Source: a virus. From it: DNA of 42,855 nucleotides. The stretch is from positions 1 to 42,855 of IMG/VR virus record IMGVR_UViG_3300049811_000069, one strand, 5' to 3'. Below the pieces are notes generated by a model. The model made no database searches and had not been told where the DNA came from. It saw only the letters and a list, made by a program, of their open reading frames with translations. This document shows, piece by piece, positions 7,352-14,254 of this stretch. Each line of letters begins with the position of its first letter. The stretch's first letter is position 1. Position numbers and translations under genes: made by a program.

Positions 7352-8416
7352 ATGCTTATTGATTGTAGCGACCCAATAGCTAATTTTCTGTTGAAGTTTA
7401 ACTTAGCAAGTTTGCCAAAGGTCGAAGACCCAAAGCCCGTGCCAAGTAATCTAACCGCATGGCAGAAGCTCATCGCAAGCGTAAAAGCAAGCGACATGAG
7501 CGAGGCTATGAAAGTGGCTTGCATTGCCCAAGCCATAATCGAGTCAGGTCGTGGAACAAGTCGAGTCACTGCTGATTGCTGCAACTTTTGGGGCATCAAG
7601 ATGCGACCCGAACTAGAAGGCATGGCGGTTGGTAGGATTGTGAAAGTCACGTCAGAAGTCGAAGGCATGGCAGTATTCGCTGCATTTGAGTCCACAGATA
7701 TTGCCGTAAAAGGTTGGCTGAAATTCTTGTCGAGAAGCTACTACAAAGGCTGGGAAGAGCACAAAAACGACTCTGAAGCGTTCCTTAAACACATTGGAGA
7801 ATCATGGTGCCCTGTCGATGGTTACGCAGAAAAGGTAATCAAGTGCATACCAGAGGCCAAGAATTTGTTGGGAGTAACTGTTGCAACTAAAGGTAAACTC
7901 ATTGCTGTAGACTCTGGTCATTCTCTCAGCGAAGCCGGAGCACATAGCAAACTTGGCGCAAAAGAAGAGGTGTTGAACATTCAACAGGCGAATATCATCA
8001 AGGCACAGCTTGAAAAGTATGAGCACACTGTAAAGCTTGTTGCAGGCAAAACAAACGACTTAGATGGTCGTGGCGCTCAAGCAAAAGGTTGTGATGCTTT
8101 TATTTCTTTGCATCACAACAGCTATGATGGAGACAAAGACCCAGGCACCGAAGTATTCTGTACGACGCAATCAAGCGGAGTTTGCCGAGATATTGCTAGG
8201 AAAGTATGTGATAATATTTGTAAGGCGCTTGGCACCACAAATAGAGGCGTTAAGATTAACAACTGGAGTGTGATTAACGCTGCACAAAAGACAGGCTGCC
8301 CTATCGTTATGCTAGTTGAGAGTTACTTCGTAAACCCTTACACTCAAGAACAGGCAGAGAAGCGTAGTGCTATTGCAGCGATTGCGATAGCCGAAGTTTT
8401 AAAGGAGTCCCTATGA
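7352..8416 (+). CDS. Bifunctional endolysin: glucosaminidase plus N-acetylmuramoyl-L-alanine amidase
   Basis: The protein has 354 residues from the ATG at 7352, chosen for the AAAGGAG ribosome site; an ATG at 7322 is less likely. Residues 25-170 form a FlgJ/LytG-type glucosaminidase, with catalytic glutamate E64 in AQAIIESGRG and the CNFWGIK motif. Residues 183-352 form an Amidase_3 domain: VDSGHS (zinc ligand H190), KEEVLN (glutamate near 204), SLHHNSYDG (H254) and MLVESYFV (catalytic E323). The enzyme would cut both the glycan chain and the stem peptide bond. No signal peptide is visible, so release should depend on a holin. The two-hydrolase build is uncommon in phages of this size. Confidence 0.93.
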   Translation: MLIDCSDPIANFLLKFNLASLPKVEDPKPVPSNLTAWQKLIASVKASDMSEAMKVACIAQAIIESGRGTSRVTADCCNFWGIKMRPELEGMAVGRIVKVTSEVEGMAVFAAFESTDIAVKGWLKFLSRSYYKGWEEHKNDSEAFLKHIGESWCPVDGYAEKVIKCIPEAKNLLGVTVATKGKLIAVDSGHSLSEAGAHSKLGAKEEVLNIQQANIIKAQLEKYEHTVKLVAGKTNDLDGRGAQAKGCDAFISLHHNSYDGDKDPGTEVFCTTQSSGVCRDIARKVCDNICKALGTTNRGVKINNWSVINAAQKTGCPIVMLVESYFVNPYTQEQAEKRSAIAAIAIAEVLKESL

Positions 8417-8607
8417 TTAAGAACATGAGCGAATTATGTAGAGAAATTGCCTTACGAGAAGGGCTTTCTTCTGAGGTTTCAATCGGAAACATTCGTGAGA
8501 TTATGCGGGTGTTTTCTGATATTATCATTGAGAATGATAAAGAAGTTTTGGATATTTTTGTTCGATATTCTACTAACAGAGCGAATAGAAAAAGGAGAAC
8601 GAAATGA
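8413..8607 (+). CDS. Small hypothetical protein in the lysis region
   Basis: The protein has 64 residues. Its start overlaps the endolysin stop (ATGA) and its own stop overlaps the next start the same way, so it is coupled on both sides. It is helical and charged, with a basic end (NRANRKRRTK). I recognise no family and see no membrane segment. Coupling supports it as a real gene. Confidence 0.62.
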   Translation: MIKNMSELCREIALREGLSSEVSIGNIREIMRVFSDIIIENDKEVLDIFVRYSTNRANRKRRTK

Positions 8608-8828
8608 AATTGACAGAGTTAATAAAAGAAGCACAAGAGGCGCTGGAAGAGTTCGGTGATATTAACGTGTGTGTTTTTGATGTCGACGTGAAAACCACAA
8701 GTCCAGTATTTCAAACCGCCGGAATCATGCTGGCAAAAGAAAAAGAAGACGACAAAGAGTTTGTTTTTTGCATAGCTGACGAGGATTTGGTTGGTTCGGT
8801 TGATGATGCGGGTTTAGATGAATGCTAA
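8604..8828 (+). CDS. Small acidic hypothetical protein
   Basis: The protein has 74 residues and is acidic, with a KEKEDDKEFVFCIADEDL segment and a DVDVKTTSP hairpin. It is coupled to the gene before (ATGA overlap). The build (one helix, then beta strands ending in an acidic tail) is common among small phage regulators, but no family is recognised. Confidence 0.6.
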   Translation: MKLTELIKEAQEALEEFGDINVCVFDVDVKTTSPVFQTAGIMLAKEKEDDKEFVFCIADEDLVGSVDDAGLDEC

Positions 8829-8878
8829 TTTGGATGATTATATTCATAATTATCTCGGTTATTATTAGCTCATTTTGA
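8822..8878 (+). CDS. 18-residue hydrophobic micropeptide
   Basis: An ATG at 8822 opens an 18-codon frame, MLIWMIIFIIISVIISSF, that is one continuous membrane-spanning stretch. It overlaps the gene before by seven bases, and its TGA is followed within 12 bases by the next start. Nothing charged remains at either end. A lysis-related micropeptide is conceivable, since several phages use tiny membrane proteins in lysis, but the frame is short enough to be chance. There is no strong ribosome site. Confidence 0.3.
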   Translation: MLIWMIIFIIISVIISSF

Positions 8879-8889
8879 TGAGGTGTAGC

Positions 8890-9486
8890 ATGGCAAAGCC
8901 AGATTTTAAAAACGAGCCGTGGCGGTGGAATAGATGGTACGCTTCTGAATATGACTCTGAGGCTGTTAACATTGCCGACGACTTCTACACTTTGGATAAG
9001 ACTTGTGACTATGCTTTGCTGTCTGCGCAGTACATGGTTAAGAACAAGAACGGGAAAAGTCCTGACCCTTGTTTTACACCCACAGAAATTCTTGCAGCAA
9101 GTAAAAAGCCTGACTTTCAGGTGGACCCTTGCGCTCGGGTAATTGACGCTTGCTGGCAATCTTACAAACGATGGAAAATGAATGATTCGGTTATCGTTGT
9201 GATGCCTCCACCCGCAGAGCCGCCTAAGACGCTTCCAAAGCCTGACCCTTGGGCGGCACATCCCAATTCGCCTAGCAAGCCTGTGCCAACGCCTAAGACA
9301 GATAAGCTTCCAGAAATCCACTTGCCACAAGAAAAGAAACCAAGACCGGAGTGGGTCGTCAAGGCTTCGGTATGGCTAACCGTTTTGACTCCAGTGAGTC
9401 TCGTGATACTATACTTTGTTCCACCCCCGTTTAACATGATTGCCAAAGCTGTTTTTGAAGCAATCAAACTTTTAATAGGAGGCTAA
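8890..9486 (+). CDS. Proline-rich protein with C-terminal membrane segment
   Basis: The protein has 198 residues from the ATG at 8890 (GAGGTG upstream; ATG 8878 and TTG 8875 are also in frame). Residues 1-105 are soluble and rich in tryptophan, tyrosine and aspartate. Residues 108-155 form a proline-rich linker (PPPAEPPKTLPKPDP), and residues 160-182 are hydrophobic (VWLTVLTPVSLVILYFVPPP) before an amphipathic end. A membrane anchor after an extended linker would suit a spanin-like or envelope role, but the orientation is opposite to an inner-membrane spanin. The family is unknown. Confidence 0.65.
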   Translation: MAKPDFKNEPWRWNRWYASEYDSEAVNIADDFYTLDKTCDYALLSAQYMVKNKNGKSPDPCFTPTEILAASKKPDFQVDPCARVIDACWQSYKRWKMNDSVIVVMPPPAEPPKTLPKPDPWAAHPNSPSKPVPTPKTDKLPEIHLPQEKKPRPEWVVKASVWLTVLTPVSLVILYFVPPPFNMIAKAVFEAIKLLIGG

Positions 9487-9487
9487 C

Positions 9488-9691
9488 ATGGCCGGAATTG
9501 AACACTTGCAGAAATTGTTATCAGACGTTGTGGGCGTAGCGATTATTGCTATTAAACAGTCAAAAGAAGCTAAAGACTTCATCGCCGAAGCCAAAGAACT
9601 CGACACAATGGAGATCGTATCGCTTATCACCCAAGCGGTGATGACTGAAGTGCCAAAGATTGTCGAAGCTGTAAAAGCCGACGCCAAATAG
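9488..9691 (+). CDS. Small helical hypothetical protein
   Basis: The protein has 67 residues, with one weakly hydrophobic helix near the start (LLSDVVGVAIIAIKQ) and a second amphipathic helix. It starts one base after the previous stop and has an AGGAGG ribosome site. It is the last gene before the hairpin terminator at 9761. The function is unknown; it may be peripheral to the membrane and work with the gene before it. Confidence 0.6.
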   Translation: MAGIEHLQKLLSDVVGVAIIAIKQSKEAKDFIAEAKELDTMEIVSLITQAVMTEVPKIVEAVKADAK

Positions 9692-9712
9692 TTGACGTTT
9701 CCAAAATATATC

Positions 9713-9752
9713 GAGTCGGGATATACTGGAGATATAAATCTCCTCACGACTC
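9713..9752. repeat. Nested inverted repeats ahead of the terminator
   Basis: GAGTCG at 9713-9718 pairs with CGACTC at 9747-9752. Inside it GGAGAT (9728-9733) pairs with ATCTCC (9738-9743) around a four-base ATAA loop. The double hairpin lies just before the terminator in the 122-base gap between two genes. It may stabilise the upstream mRNA or bind a regulator. Confidence 0.5.
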
Positions 9753-9760
9753 ACATTTGC

Positions 9761-9790
9761 GGGGGCTCTAGTAGCCCTCGTTCTTTTTGG
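9761..9790 (+). terminator. Rho-independent terminator after the lysis genes
   Basis: GGGGGCT (9761-9767) pairs with AGCCCTC (9773-9779) in a seven-pair stem with one G.U and a five-base loop. A T-rich tail (GTTCTTTTT) follows. It lies between the small gene ending at 9691 and the metalloprotease. Expression of the protease must therefore rely on read-through, antitermination or a promoter I cannot see. Confidence 0.75.
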
Positions 9791-9813
9791 CCCACACATA
9801 AAGGAATCACCAC

Positions 9814-11409
9814 ATGTCAAAGATGAACATTCTACCGGAAGACTTGTGCGAAGGCTTAGTTGCAGAAGAAGCTAACTTGATTCCCGACGCCGTTGGGATG
9901 CCGCCAACAATCAGCGCTCCTATTACTCTGCTCGCAGAAGTTTCAGACGCAGATGTGTTTAAGCTTCACAGTAATCCAACGGCAACAAAGACAATCTTTC
10001 TAGATTTTAATGGTCACAGCGTTGCAAACTCTCCTTGGGAGAACGGTGGGGCTTTGAAACTAGCGCCTTACTATAGCAAAACGGACGCTACAACTCGCCA
10101 AGAGGTACAGAGGATTTGGCGCAGAGTGGCCGAAGATTTTGCCCCTTTTAACGTGGATGTAACCACAGAAGATCCCGGAGCGGAGAACCTCCGCAAGTTT
10201 GGCGCTGGCGATGAGCGTTGGGGTATTCGTTGTTGCTTTACAAGTAACCTCAATGTGCTTACTGGTAAGCCGATTATGAACGCCGGAGGCGGCGGCACTG
10301 CCTACTATAACAGCTTCAATTGGAGCACGGATGACGTGTGCCTTGTGTTTAATCGGGGTGAATATACTGGCTCAAACACTGCTTCTCATGAAGTAGGTCA
10401 CACCCTTGGACTTACGCATGATGGCACGCCTACAGGCGGCGAATACTATGCAGGCCACGGAACAGGCTCAACAAGTTGGGGAACCATTATGGGCGCTCCG
10501 TGGCTTGGCAACGACGAGCTTTTGACTCAATGGAGTAAAGGAGAATACTTCGCCGCTAACTGCCAGCAGGACGACCTTGCAACAATTACGGGCTATAATG
10601 GCTTCGGATTCATCGCAGATGACCACGGGAATAGCTTTGAAACTGCTACCCCACTATTGGGCACTTCGTTTAGCTGTACGGGGCTAATAGGTGCCAGCCT
10701 CGATGTGGACTTCTTTAAATTCGTGACCGAAGTAGAAGGTGTGTCAACGTTTAAGTTCGAGAATATCGTTAGGGGATATATTAATAACGGCGGAGTATAC
10801 ACGCCTAAATACTTCACTTCACGGGGGCCAAATCTCGATATCTCTGTAACACTCTATCGAGAAGATAAAACCGTTATTCAGACCTTCAATCCTGCTGATA
10901 AGATTACTGCAGACTTTTCTATCAGTTTACCCGCTGGCACATATTATTTAAGCGTTGATGGTGTTGGCTTTGGCAATCCTCTCGCAAGTCCTCCAGTCGG
11001 ATATACCGACTATGGAAGCCTTGGGCAGTATATGCTAACAGGGAATCTGCAAGCCGCTCCACTGCCTCCAGTTGAGCCACCGCCTAGCACCATTCAGGTT
11101 ATTGACCCTAATGGCGCTGTTCAGCTTCTCCGTGATATCAAAACCGATTTGGTATCGGTGCGTGTGAATGGCTCAACTCTACCTGTTCGGTTGAACAAAG
11201 TGCAGATTAAATCTAACCAATTCCCTGATAAGCAAATTCTAGCTGCAGAAGTCACTGCAGGCAAAAACGAGATTCTCTGGAAAGAAATCTCAACAGGAAA
11301 GATTCGCACATGGTCGCTTGATAGCGGGTGGAATTACATCACAAACACACCACTGGTTGAGCCTACGAGTGCGGAAGGGCTTGCGTTAAAGAGTCGATTC
11401 CAAGTATAA
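9814..11409 (+). CDS. Metzincin-type zinc metalloprotease with PPC and W_rich_C-like domains
   Basis: The protein has 531 residues. The active site HEVGHTLGLTHD (H192, E193, H196, H202) is the extended HExxHxxGxxHD zinc motif of metzincins, and the methionine of SWGTIMG (M226) fits the Met-turn. The segment IFLDFNGH at about residues 60-67, with IWRRVAEDFAPFNVDV, matches a bacterial reprolysin-like family. Residues 270-410 look like a pre-peptidase C-terminal (PPC) beta domain, followed by a PPVEPPPS linker. The final 95 residues (EILWKEISTGKIRTWSLDSGWN as strands) resemble the W_rich_C domain found in cyanobacterial surface proteins. There is no signal peptide. A metzincin in a phage is rare; it may be virion-borne or act at lysis. 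Confidence 0.88.
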   Translation: MSKMNILPEDLCEGLVAEEANLIPDAVGMPPTISAPITLLAEVSDADVFKLHSNPTATKTIFLDFNGHSVANSPWENGGALKLAPYYSKTDATTRQEVQRIWRRVAEDFAPFNVDVTTEDPGAENLRKFGAGDERWGIRCCFTSNLNVLTGKPIMNAGGGGTAYYNSFNWSTDDVCLVFNRGEYTGSNTASHEVGHTLGLTHDGTPTGGEYYAGHGTGSTSWGTIMGAPWLGNDELLTQWSKGEYFAANCQQDDLATITGYNGFGFIADDHGNSFETATPLLGTSFSCTGLIGASLDVDFFKFVTEVEGVSTFKFENIVRGYINNGGVYTPKYFTSRGPNLDISVTLYREDKTVIQTFNPADKITADFSISLPAGTYYLSVDGVGFGNPLASPPVGYTDYGSLGQYMLTGNLQAAPLPPVEPPPSTIQVIDPNGAVQLLRDIKTDLVSVRVNGSTLPVRLNKVQIKSNQFPDKQILAAEVTAGKNEILWKEISTGKIRTWSLDSGWNYITNTPLVEPTSAEGLALKSRFQV

Positions 11410-11420
11410 GCGGAGGCGGT

Positions 11421-11624
11421 ATGTTGAAGGAAGAAAAACAGCAACGCATTGCCACACTTTTAGCAGACCTGCAAGATAAGCTGTTAGACCTTGCTTTCCT
11501 AAAAGAGAGGGTGGAACATACCACCAATGCTGCGAAGGTTTATTATCAGAATGAGCTTAGAAAAGAGCAAGGCAAGCTCGACAAGATTAGAGAAGAGTTA
11601 ACTAGGCTGGGGGCGAAGAATTGA
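11421..11624 (+). CDS. Small coiled-coil protein
   Basis: The protein has 67 residues, almost wholly helical and charged (KEEKQQRIATLLADLQDKLLDL onward), and is predicted to form a coiled coil. A GGAGGCGGT ribosome site precedes the ATG. Its stop overlaps a TTG start of the next gene (TTGA). Role unknown; it might be a small antirepressor or a partner of the Fis-like protein it is coupled to. Confidence 0.6.
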   Translation: MLKEEKQQRIATLLADLQDKLLDLAFLKERVEHTTNAAKVYYQNELRKEQGKLDKIREELTRLGAKN

Positions 11625-11977
11625 ACACAGGCCAGGCATTACATGACGCAGTTATGAACGGCGAAATTGGGCTGTTTGAAGCAAAAAAATTGTTTGCACT
11701 TGCGGTTATCGGTACAAGTTTAAAACATTTTGACGGTAACATCGCTGCAACTGCTAGGGCTTTAGGAGTTGAAAGAACGAGTCTTAGCGAGATGATTAGA
11801 ACTCGCATGAACTTACACAAGCTAATAGCTAAGACAAAGCGCAAGGTACGAGTAGAAAAGAAGAGAGAATATTGCCCAGAATGTAGAAGCGTTCTAACGC
11901 CTAGCGGGTGTTTTGGTTGCGTCATCATCGCAGAGTGTCTTGATAGTGTCGGCTCTGTGTCGCCATTGAATAGGTAA
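11621..11977 (+). CDS. Fis-type HTH protein with Cys-rich tail
   Basis: The protein has 118 residues from a TTG start at 11621 whose TTGA overlap with the previous stop argues for this start. Residues 33-62 (HFDGNIAATARALGVERTSL) form a Fis/NtrC-type helix-turn-helix. The C-terminal part has a CPEC...SGCFGC cluster that could bind zinc. The last 84 bases overlap the 3' end of another Fis-like gene on the opposite strand. It is likely a DNA-binding regulator of late or lysis genes; the target is unknown. Confidence 0.7.
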   Translation: MNTGQALHDAVMNGEIGLFEAKKLFALAVIGTSLKHFDGNIAATARALGVERTSLSEMIRTRMNLHKLIAKTKRKVRVEKKREYCPECRSVLTPSGCFGCVIIAECLDSVGSVSPLNR

Positions 11978-12142
11978 GCCGAGCTTAGCATAGCGTCGGA
12001 CTTTGTATTGAATACACCGAAAACTAAGCCTCAGGGCGTCGGCTGTGTTTGTGAGATTACCGTCGAACAAATCAAGGTGGGCCTTGATTATTTTGTATTC
12101 ACAAATTTCAAGCGGGCCAAACTCTGGAGGCCAGTCGGTCAT
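11894..12142 (-). CDS. Second Fis-type HTH protein, convergent with the first
   Basis: The protein has 82 residues from the ATG at 12142, which overlaps the methylase stop (ATGA); a GTG at 12157 is also in frame. The motif AHLDLFDGNLTNTADALRL is the same Fis-type HTH pattern as in the gene at 11621 (both have FDGN-x3-TA-x-AL). It is the last gene of the leftward operon, and its end overlaps the convergent gene by 84 bases. The two look like paralogues that serve the two opposing transcription units. Confidence 0.7.
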   Translation of the reverse strand: MTDWPPEFGPLEICEYKIIKAHLDLFDGNLTNTADALRLSFRCIQYKVRRYAKLGLPIQWRHRADTIKTLCDDDATKTPARR

Positions 12143-13074
12143 TTTTTCATCTCCCACTTCTCAATTCGGTATGGCGGCCATGAGATGAAGGGGTCTTTCG
12201 CCTTCGCAAAACAATCGAACGCGCCACTATCGTAGAGCTTCTGTATCTCTTCTCGCACTGGCACACGGTTGAAACGTCTCCAGACTACCTCGGTGCGCTT
12301 GCGGTTCTGGTCGCTTTCGTCCTGCTTCTTTGAGCGGTCATAGCCTACGCGCCCACTGCTTGATGCGTTCGCCTCAAACTCGAAGCGCTCCCAATCGCTT
12401 GGAATCTTCACATCCGGCTGGTCGTAATTGGATAGCAGAAAGCTGCCATGACAAGCGTGTAATGTGCCCACCAGTTCACGGAAATGGTCGAGAGTGTAGC
12501 CGTCATAGTGCCCTTGGTCTGCGTCGGGATACGGCGGGTCGCAGTAGAAAAACGTTTGTGGGCTATCAAATTGCTTGATCACTTTCAAAGCGTCATCACA
12601 AGAAACTTGCACACTTGCCATGCGATCAAGATATTGCGGAAGTTCTGCTATTTTGTTCGCCCACGCTGCGGATAGATTGCAGCTAAAAACGGCGCGACGC
12701 CATCCGCCGCCTATCATGTGTGAAAAACTTTGCTGCACGTTCACATAATACCGGCGGGCTAGCTCAAGAGGCGTGCCGTTTTCTAAGTCTTTTGCGGTTT
12801 GGTGCTCCGCTTCTGAGTTCAATGTTAGCTGTATTTGCCTAACAAGTTCCTCGCCGTTCTCGCGCATTTGCTGATAGAAATTTATCAGACGCTTGTCGTG
12901 GTCGTTTATCACTTCGCGGTAGTTGTTGTTGCTCACGTTGGGCCGCGGCTTTGCAAAGAGCACCGTAGCACCGCCACAGAACGGCTCAACATAAACCGTG
13001 TGCCTTGGAATTAGTGGGATGATGTGATGTGCCATGCGTTGCTTTCCGCCGTAATATGAGATTATGGGTTTCAT
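12139..13074 (-). CDS. D12-class DNA adenine methyltransferase (Dam-like)
   Basis: The protein has 311 residues from the ATG at 13074, which overlaps the stop of the gene before (ATGA); an upstream start at 13113 is less likely. Motifs of the D12 family are complete: ISYYGGK (residues 5-11), VEPFCGGATVLF (29-40, the AdoMet-binding loop) and CDPPY (D179-Y182, the catalytic motif of N6-adenine methylases). It would methylate adenine in phage DNA, probably to escape host restriction or mark phage DNA. The start and end of the gene are coupled to its neighbours. Confidence 0.92.
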   Translation of the reverse strand: MKPIISYYGGKQRMAHHIIPLIPRHTVYVEPFCGGATVLFAKPRPNVSNNNYREVINDHDKRLINFYQQMRENGEELVRQIQLTLNSEAEHQTAKDLENGTPLELARRYYVNVQQSFSHMIGGGWRRAVFSCNLSAAWANKIAELPQYLDRMASVQVSCDDALKVIKQFDSPQTFFYCDPPYPDADQGHYDGYTLDHFRELVGTLHACHGSFLLSNYDQPDVKIPSDWERFEFEANASSSGRVGYDRSKKQDESDQNRKRTEVVWRRFNRVPVREEIQKLYDSGAFDCFAKAKDPFISWPPYRIEKWEMKK

Positions 13075-13268
13075 TCCCCACCCCCTTCGAGTGCTTTCTC
13101 GGCTTCTAGCCAAACATGTATCTCCATGTATGGGAGCTTCAGAATGGATACCACTTTTTTAATGTTTGTTTTAAGGTCATTGGCTTCTAGCATGTCCATT
13201 GCGTCAATCGTGTTGCCTTTGAACGTAAATGCTAATAGTTGACCAACCCAATAAACTTGGTACTTCAT
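13071..13268 (-). CDS. Small hypothetical protein upstream of the methylase
   Basis: The protein has 65 residues with an AAGGAG ribosome site five bases before the ATG. It has a beta start (YQVYWVGQLLAFTFKGN) and a helical end. Its stop overlaps the methylase start (ATGA). I recognise no family. Coupling to the methylase suggests co-expression only. Confidence 0.6.
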   Translation of the reverse strand: MKYQVYWVGQLLAFTFKGNTIDAMDMLEANDLKTNIKKVVSILKLPYMEIHVWLEAEKALEGGGE

Positions 13269-13330
13269 GTTGTCTCCTTTAGTGATTTCTTGGCAATGAC
13301 TGCGACATTAGAAAATGGGTAGTAGCACAT
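13265..13330 (-). CDS. Possible 21-residue peptide
   Basis: An ATG at 13330 preceded by GGAGG (nine-base spacing) opens 21 codons (MCYYPFSNVAVIAKKSL...) ending in a TGA that overlaps the next ATG (ATGA). A longer form could begin at 13360. The ATGA coupling and ribosome site are the only support. It may be a leader peptide for the gene at 13268. Confidence 0.28.
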   Translation of the reverse strand: MCYYPFSNVAVIAKKSLKETT

Positions 13331-13442
13331 GTTCCCTAACCTCCGCCAACCTTTTGTCATAAGCTTTCTTTGCTACCTCATCGAATACAGTGTCTTTTAC
13401 TTTATCAATCAAGAACTCTCTTTCAGAATTTATTAGTTTCAG
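13308..13442 (-). CDS. Possible small helical protein with non-AUG start
   Basis: This minus-strand frame has strong protein-like character (NSEREFLIDKVKDTVFDEV, then KKAYDKRLAEV) but no ATG. Candidate starts are CTG at 13442, where AGGAG lies seven bases upstream and CTGA overlaps the previous stop, or TTG at 13469. The product would be 44 or 53 residues, helical and charged. The coding look is good; the start is uncertain. Confidence 0.4.
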   Translation of the reverse strand: MKLINSEREFLIDKVKDTVFDEVAKKAYDKRLAEVREHVLLPIF

Positions 13443-13540
13443 TCCTCGTCTCCTATCCGTTTCGCCCAAGCCCAGAATAATGCCCAAAATAAAAAGAATA
13501 TCGTGAGCATAATTCCGGCGATGATGAATTTTATAATCAT
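13439..13540 (-). CDS. 33-residue single-span membrane peptide
   Basis: The ATG at 13540 follows a GAGGTG ribosome site that overlaps the stop region of the gene before. The 33 residues have a positively charged start, one hydrophobic span (GIMLTIFFLFWALFWAWA) and a charged end (KRIGDED). This is the topology of a small membrane protein and is unlikely to arise by chance with so good a ribosome site. It sits in the leftward early operon, so it may act on the host membrane or as an early inhibitor. No family recognised. Confidence 0.55.
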   Translation of the reverse strand: MIIKFIIAGIMLTIFFLFWALFWAWAKRIGDED

Positions 13541-13547
13541 AAACACC

Positions 13548-13760
13548 TCAGTAGTTACTCCGGCGTTCGCCTTTAGCGATTCTTACCTGATTTTCGACAG
13601 TCTGTGCAAAGAAATAATCTTTTTTTACACAGCGTATGAGCCAATCCTCGCACAGTAAATGCTTTTTAACTCCGAGCACTTGATAGCCACTTTCTTTGAT
13701 GTGGTTGTACAAGCGTCGATATTCGTTGCGCCCAATAGGGCAGCGGAATACTTTAATCAT
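13548..13760 (-). CDS. Small basic hypothetical protein
   Basis: The protein has 70 residues from the ATG at 13760, chosen because AAAGGAG lies five bases upstream and because ATGA overlaps the stop of the HNH gene. It is basic (NEYRRLYNHIKESGYQVLG, then VRIAKGERRSNY). The helix-beta pattern recalls small nucleic-acid-binding proteins, but no family is recognised. Confidence 0.6.
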   Translation of the reverse strand: MIKVFRCPIGRNEYRRLYNHIKESGYQVLGVKKHLLCEDWLIRCVKKDYFFAQTVENQVRIAKGERRSNY

Positions 13761-14254
13761 TTTGACTCCTTTCGGCATTCTTGTTCCACCTTTTCTCGCT
13801 CTATTAAGTATCTGGCATGGGCCTCTTGTTCGGTTTTGTAGCGACCAATATATCGTTGTCTACCATTTTCGTTTATTCCTACTTGCCACCCGTTCTTATG
13901 GAATGTACAACCTTGAAGTTTACCTTCTCGATGAATTTTTTTGTTTAAGCTGTTGTCCCTTTGGGAAACATCACGCAAATTACATATGCGGTTATCGTCC
14001 TTAATCCCATTTATATGGTCAATGTGCTTTGTAGGCCACTCACCGTAAACGTAGAGCCATGCTAACCGATGTGCTTTACATTCTGTTTTGTTTACGCTTA
14101 TCCTTCTATATCCGAATCGGTGTATATTTCCTGCTATGACGCCGCTTTTGTGAGCCCTGTTTTTGAGTTTCCAAACAAAAATACCAGTATCAGGATTGTA
14201 ATCTAAAACCCTTTTTAGTTCTTCTTGTGTTGCTGGTGTTATGGTTTTGCGCAT
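13757..14254 (-). CDS. HNH endonuclease with AP2-like tail
   Basis: The protein has 165 residues. The start recalls a 'TPEELKRVLDYNPDTGIFVWK' N-terminal module (here ATQEELKRVLDYNPDTG), typical of HNH_3-type homing endonucleases. The core is HIDHINGIKDDNRICNLR (catalytic His pair and Asn), and the C-terminal 45 residues (GCTFHKNGWQVGINENG) resemble an AP2 DNA-binding domain. It overlaps the glycosyltransferase by 16 bases and the next gene by ATGA, so it has been fitted neatly into the operon and lies in the same orientation as its neighbours. Confidence 0.88.
   Translation of the reverse strand: MRKTITPATQEELKRVLDYNPDTGIFVWKLKNRAHKSGVIAGNIHRFGYRRISVNKTECKAHRLAWLYVYGEWPTKHIDHINGIKDDNRICNLRDVSQRDNSLNKKIHREGKLQGCTFHKNGWQVGINENGRQRYIGRYKTEQEAHARYLIEREKVEQECRKESK

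Noticed and set aside
7171-7695. Minus frame spanning the HNH start and the endolysin start
   Set aside because: It crosses two well-supported genes, lacks a ribosome site and reads as low-similarity sequence.
9692-9727. Promoter for the metalloprotease (TTGACG ... TATACT)
   Set aside because: The spacing is 24 bases and a terminator lies downstream of it, so it would not serve the gene.
11896-11914. Terminator hairpin in the convergent overlap
   Set aside because: The stem has six pairs with one G.U and only four T residues, and both strands are coding there.
12008-12235. Plus frame between the two Fis-like genes and methylase
   Set aside because: Opposite the minus HTH and methylase genes, which have coupled starts and recognised motifs; no ribosome site.
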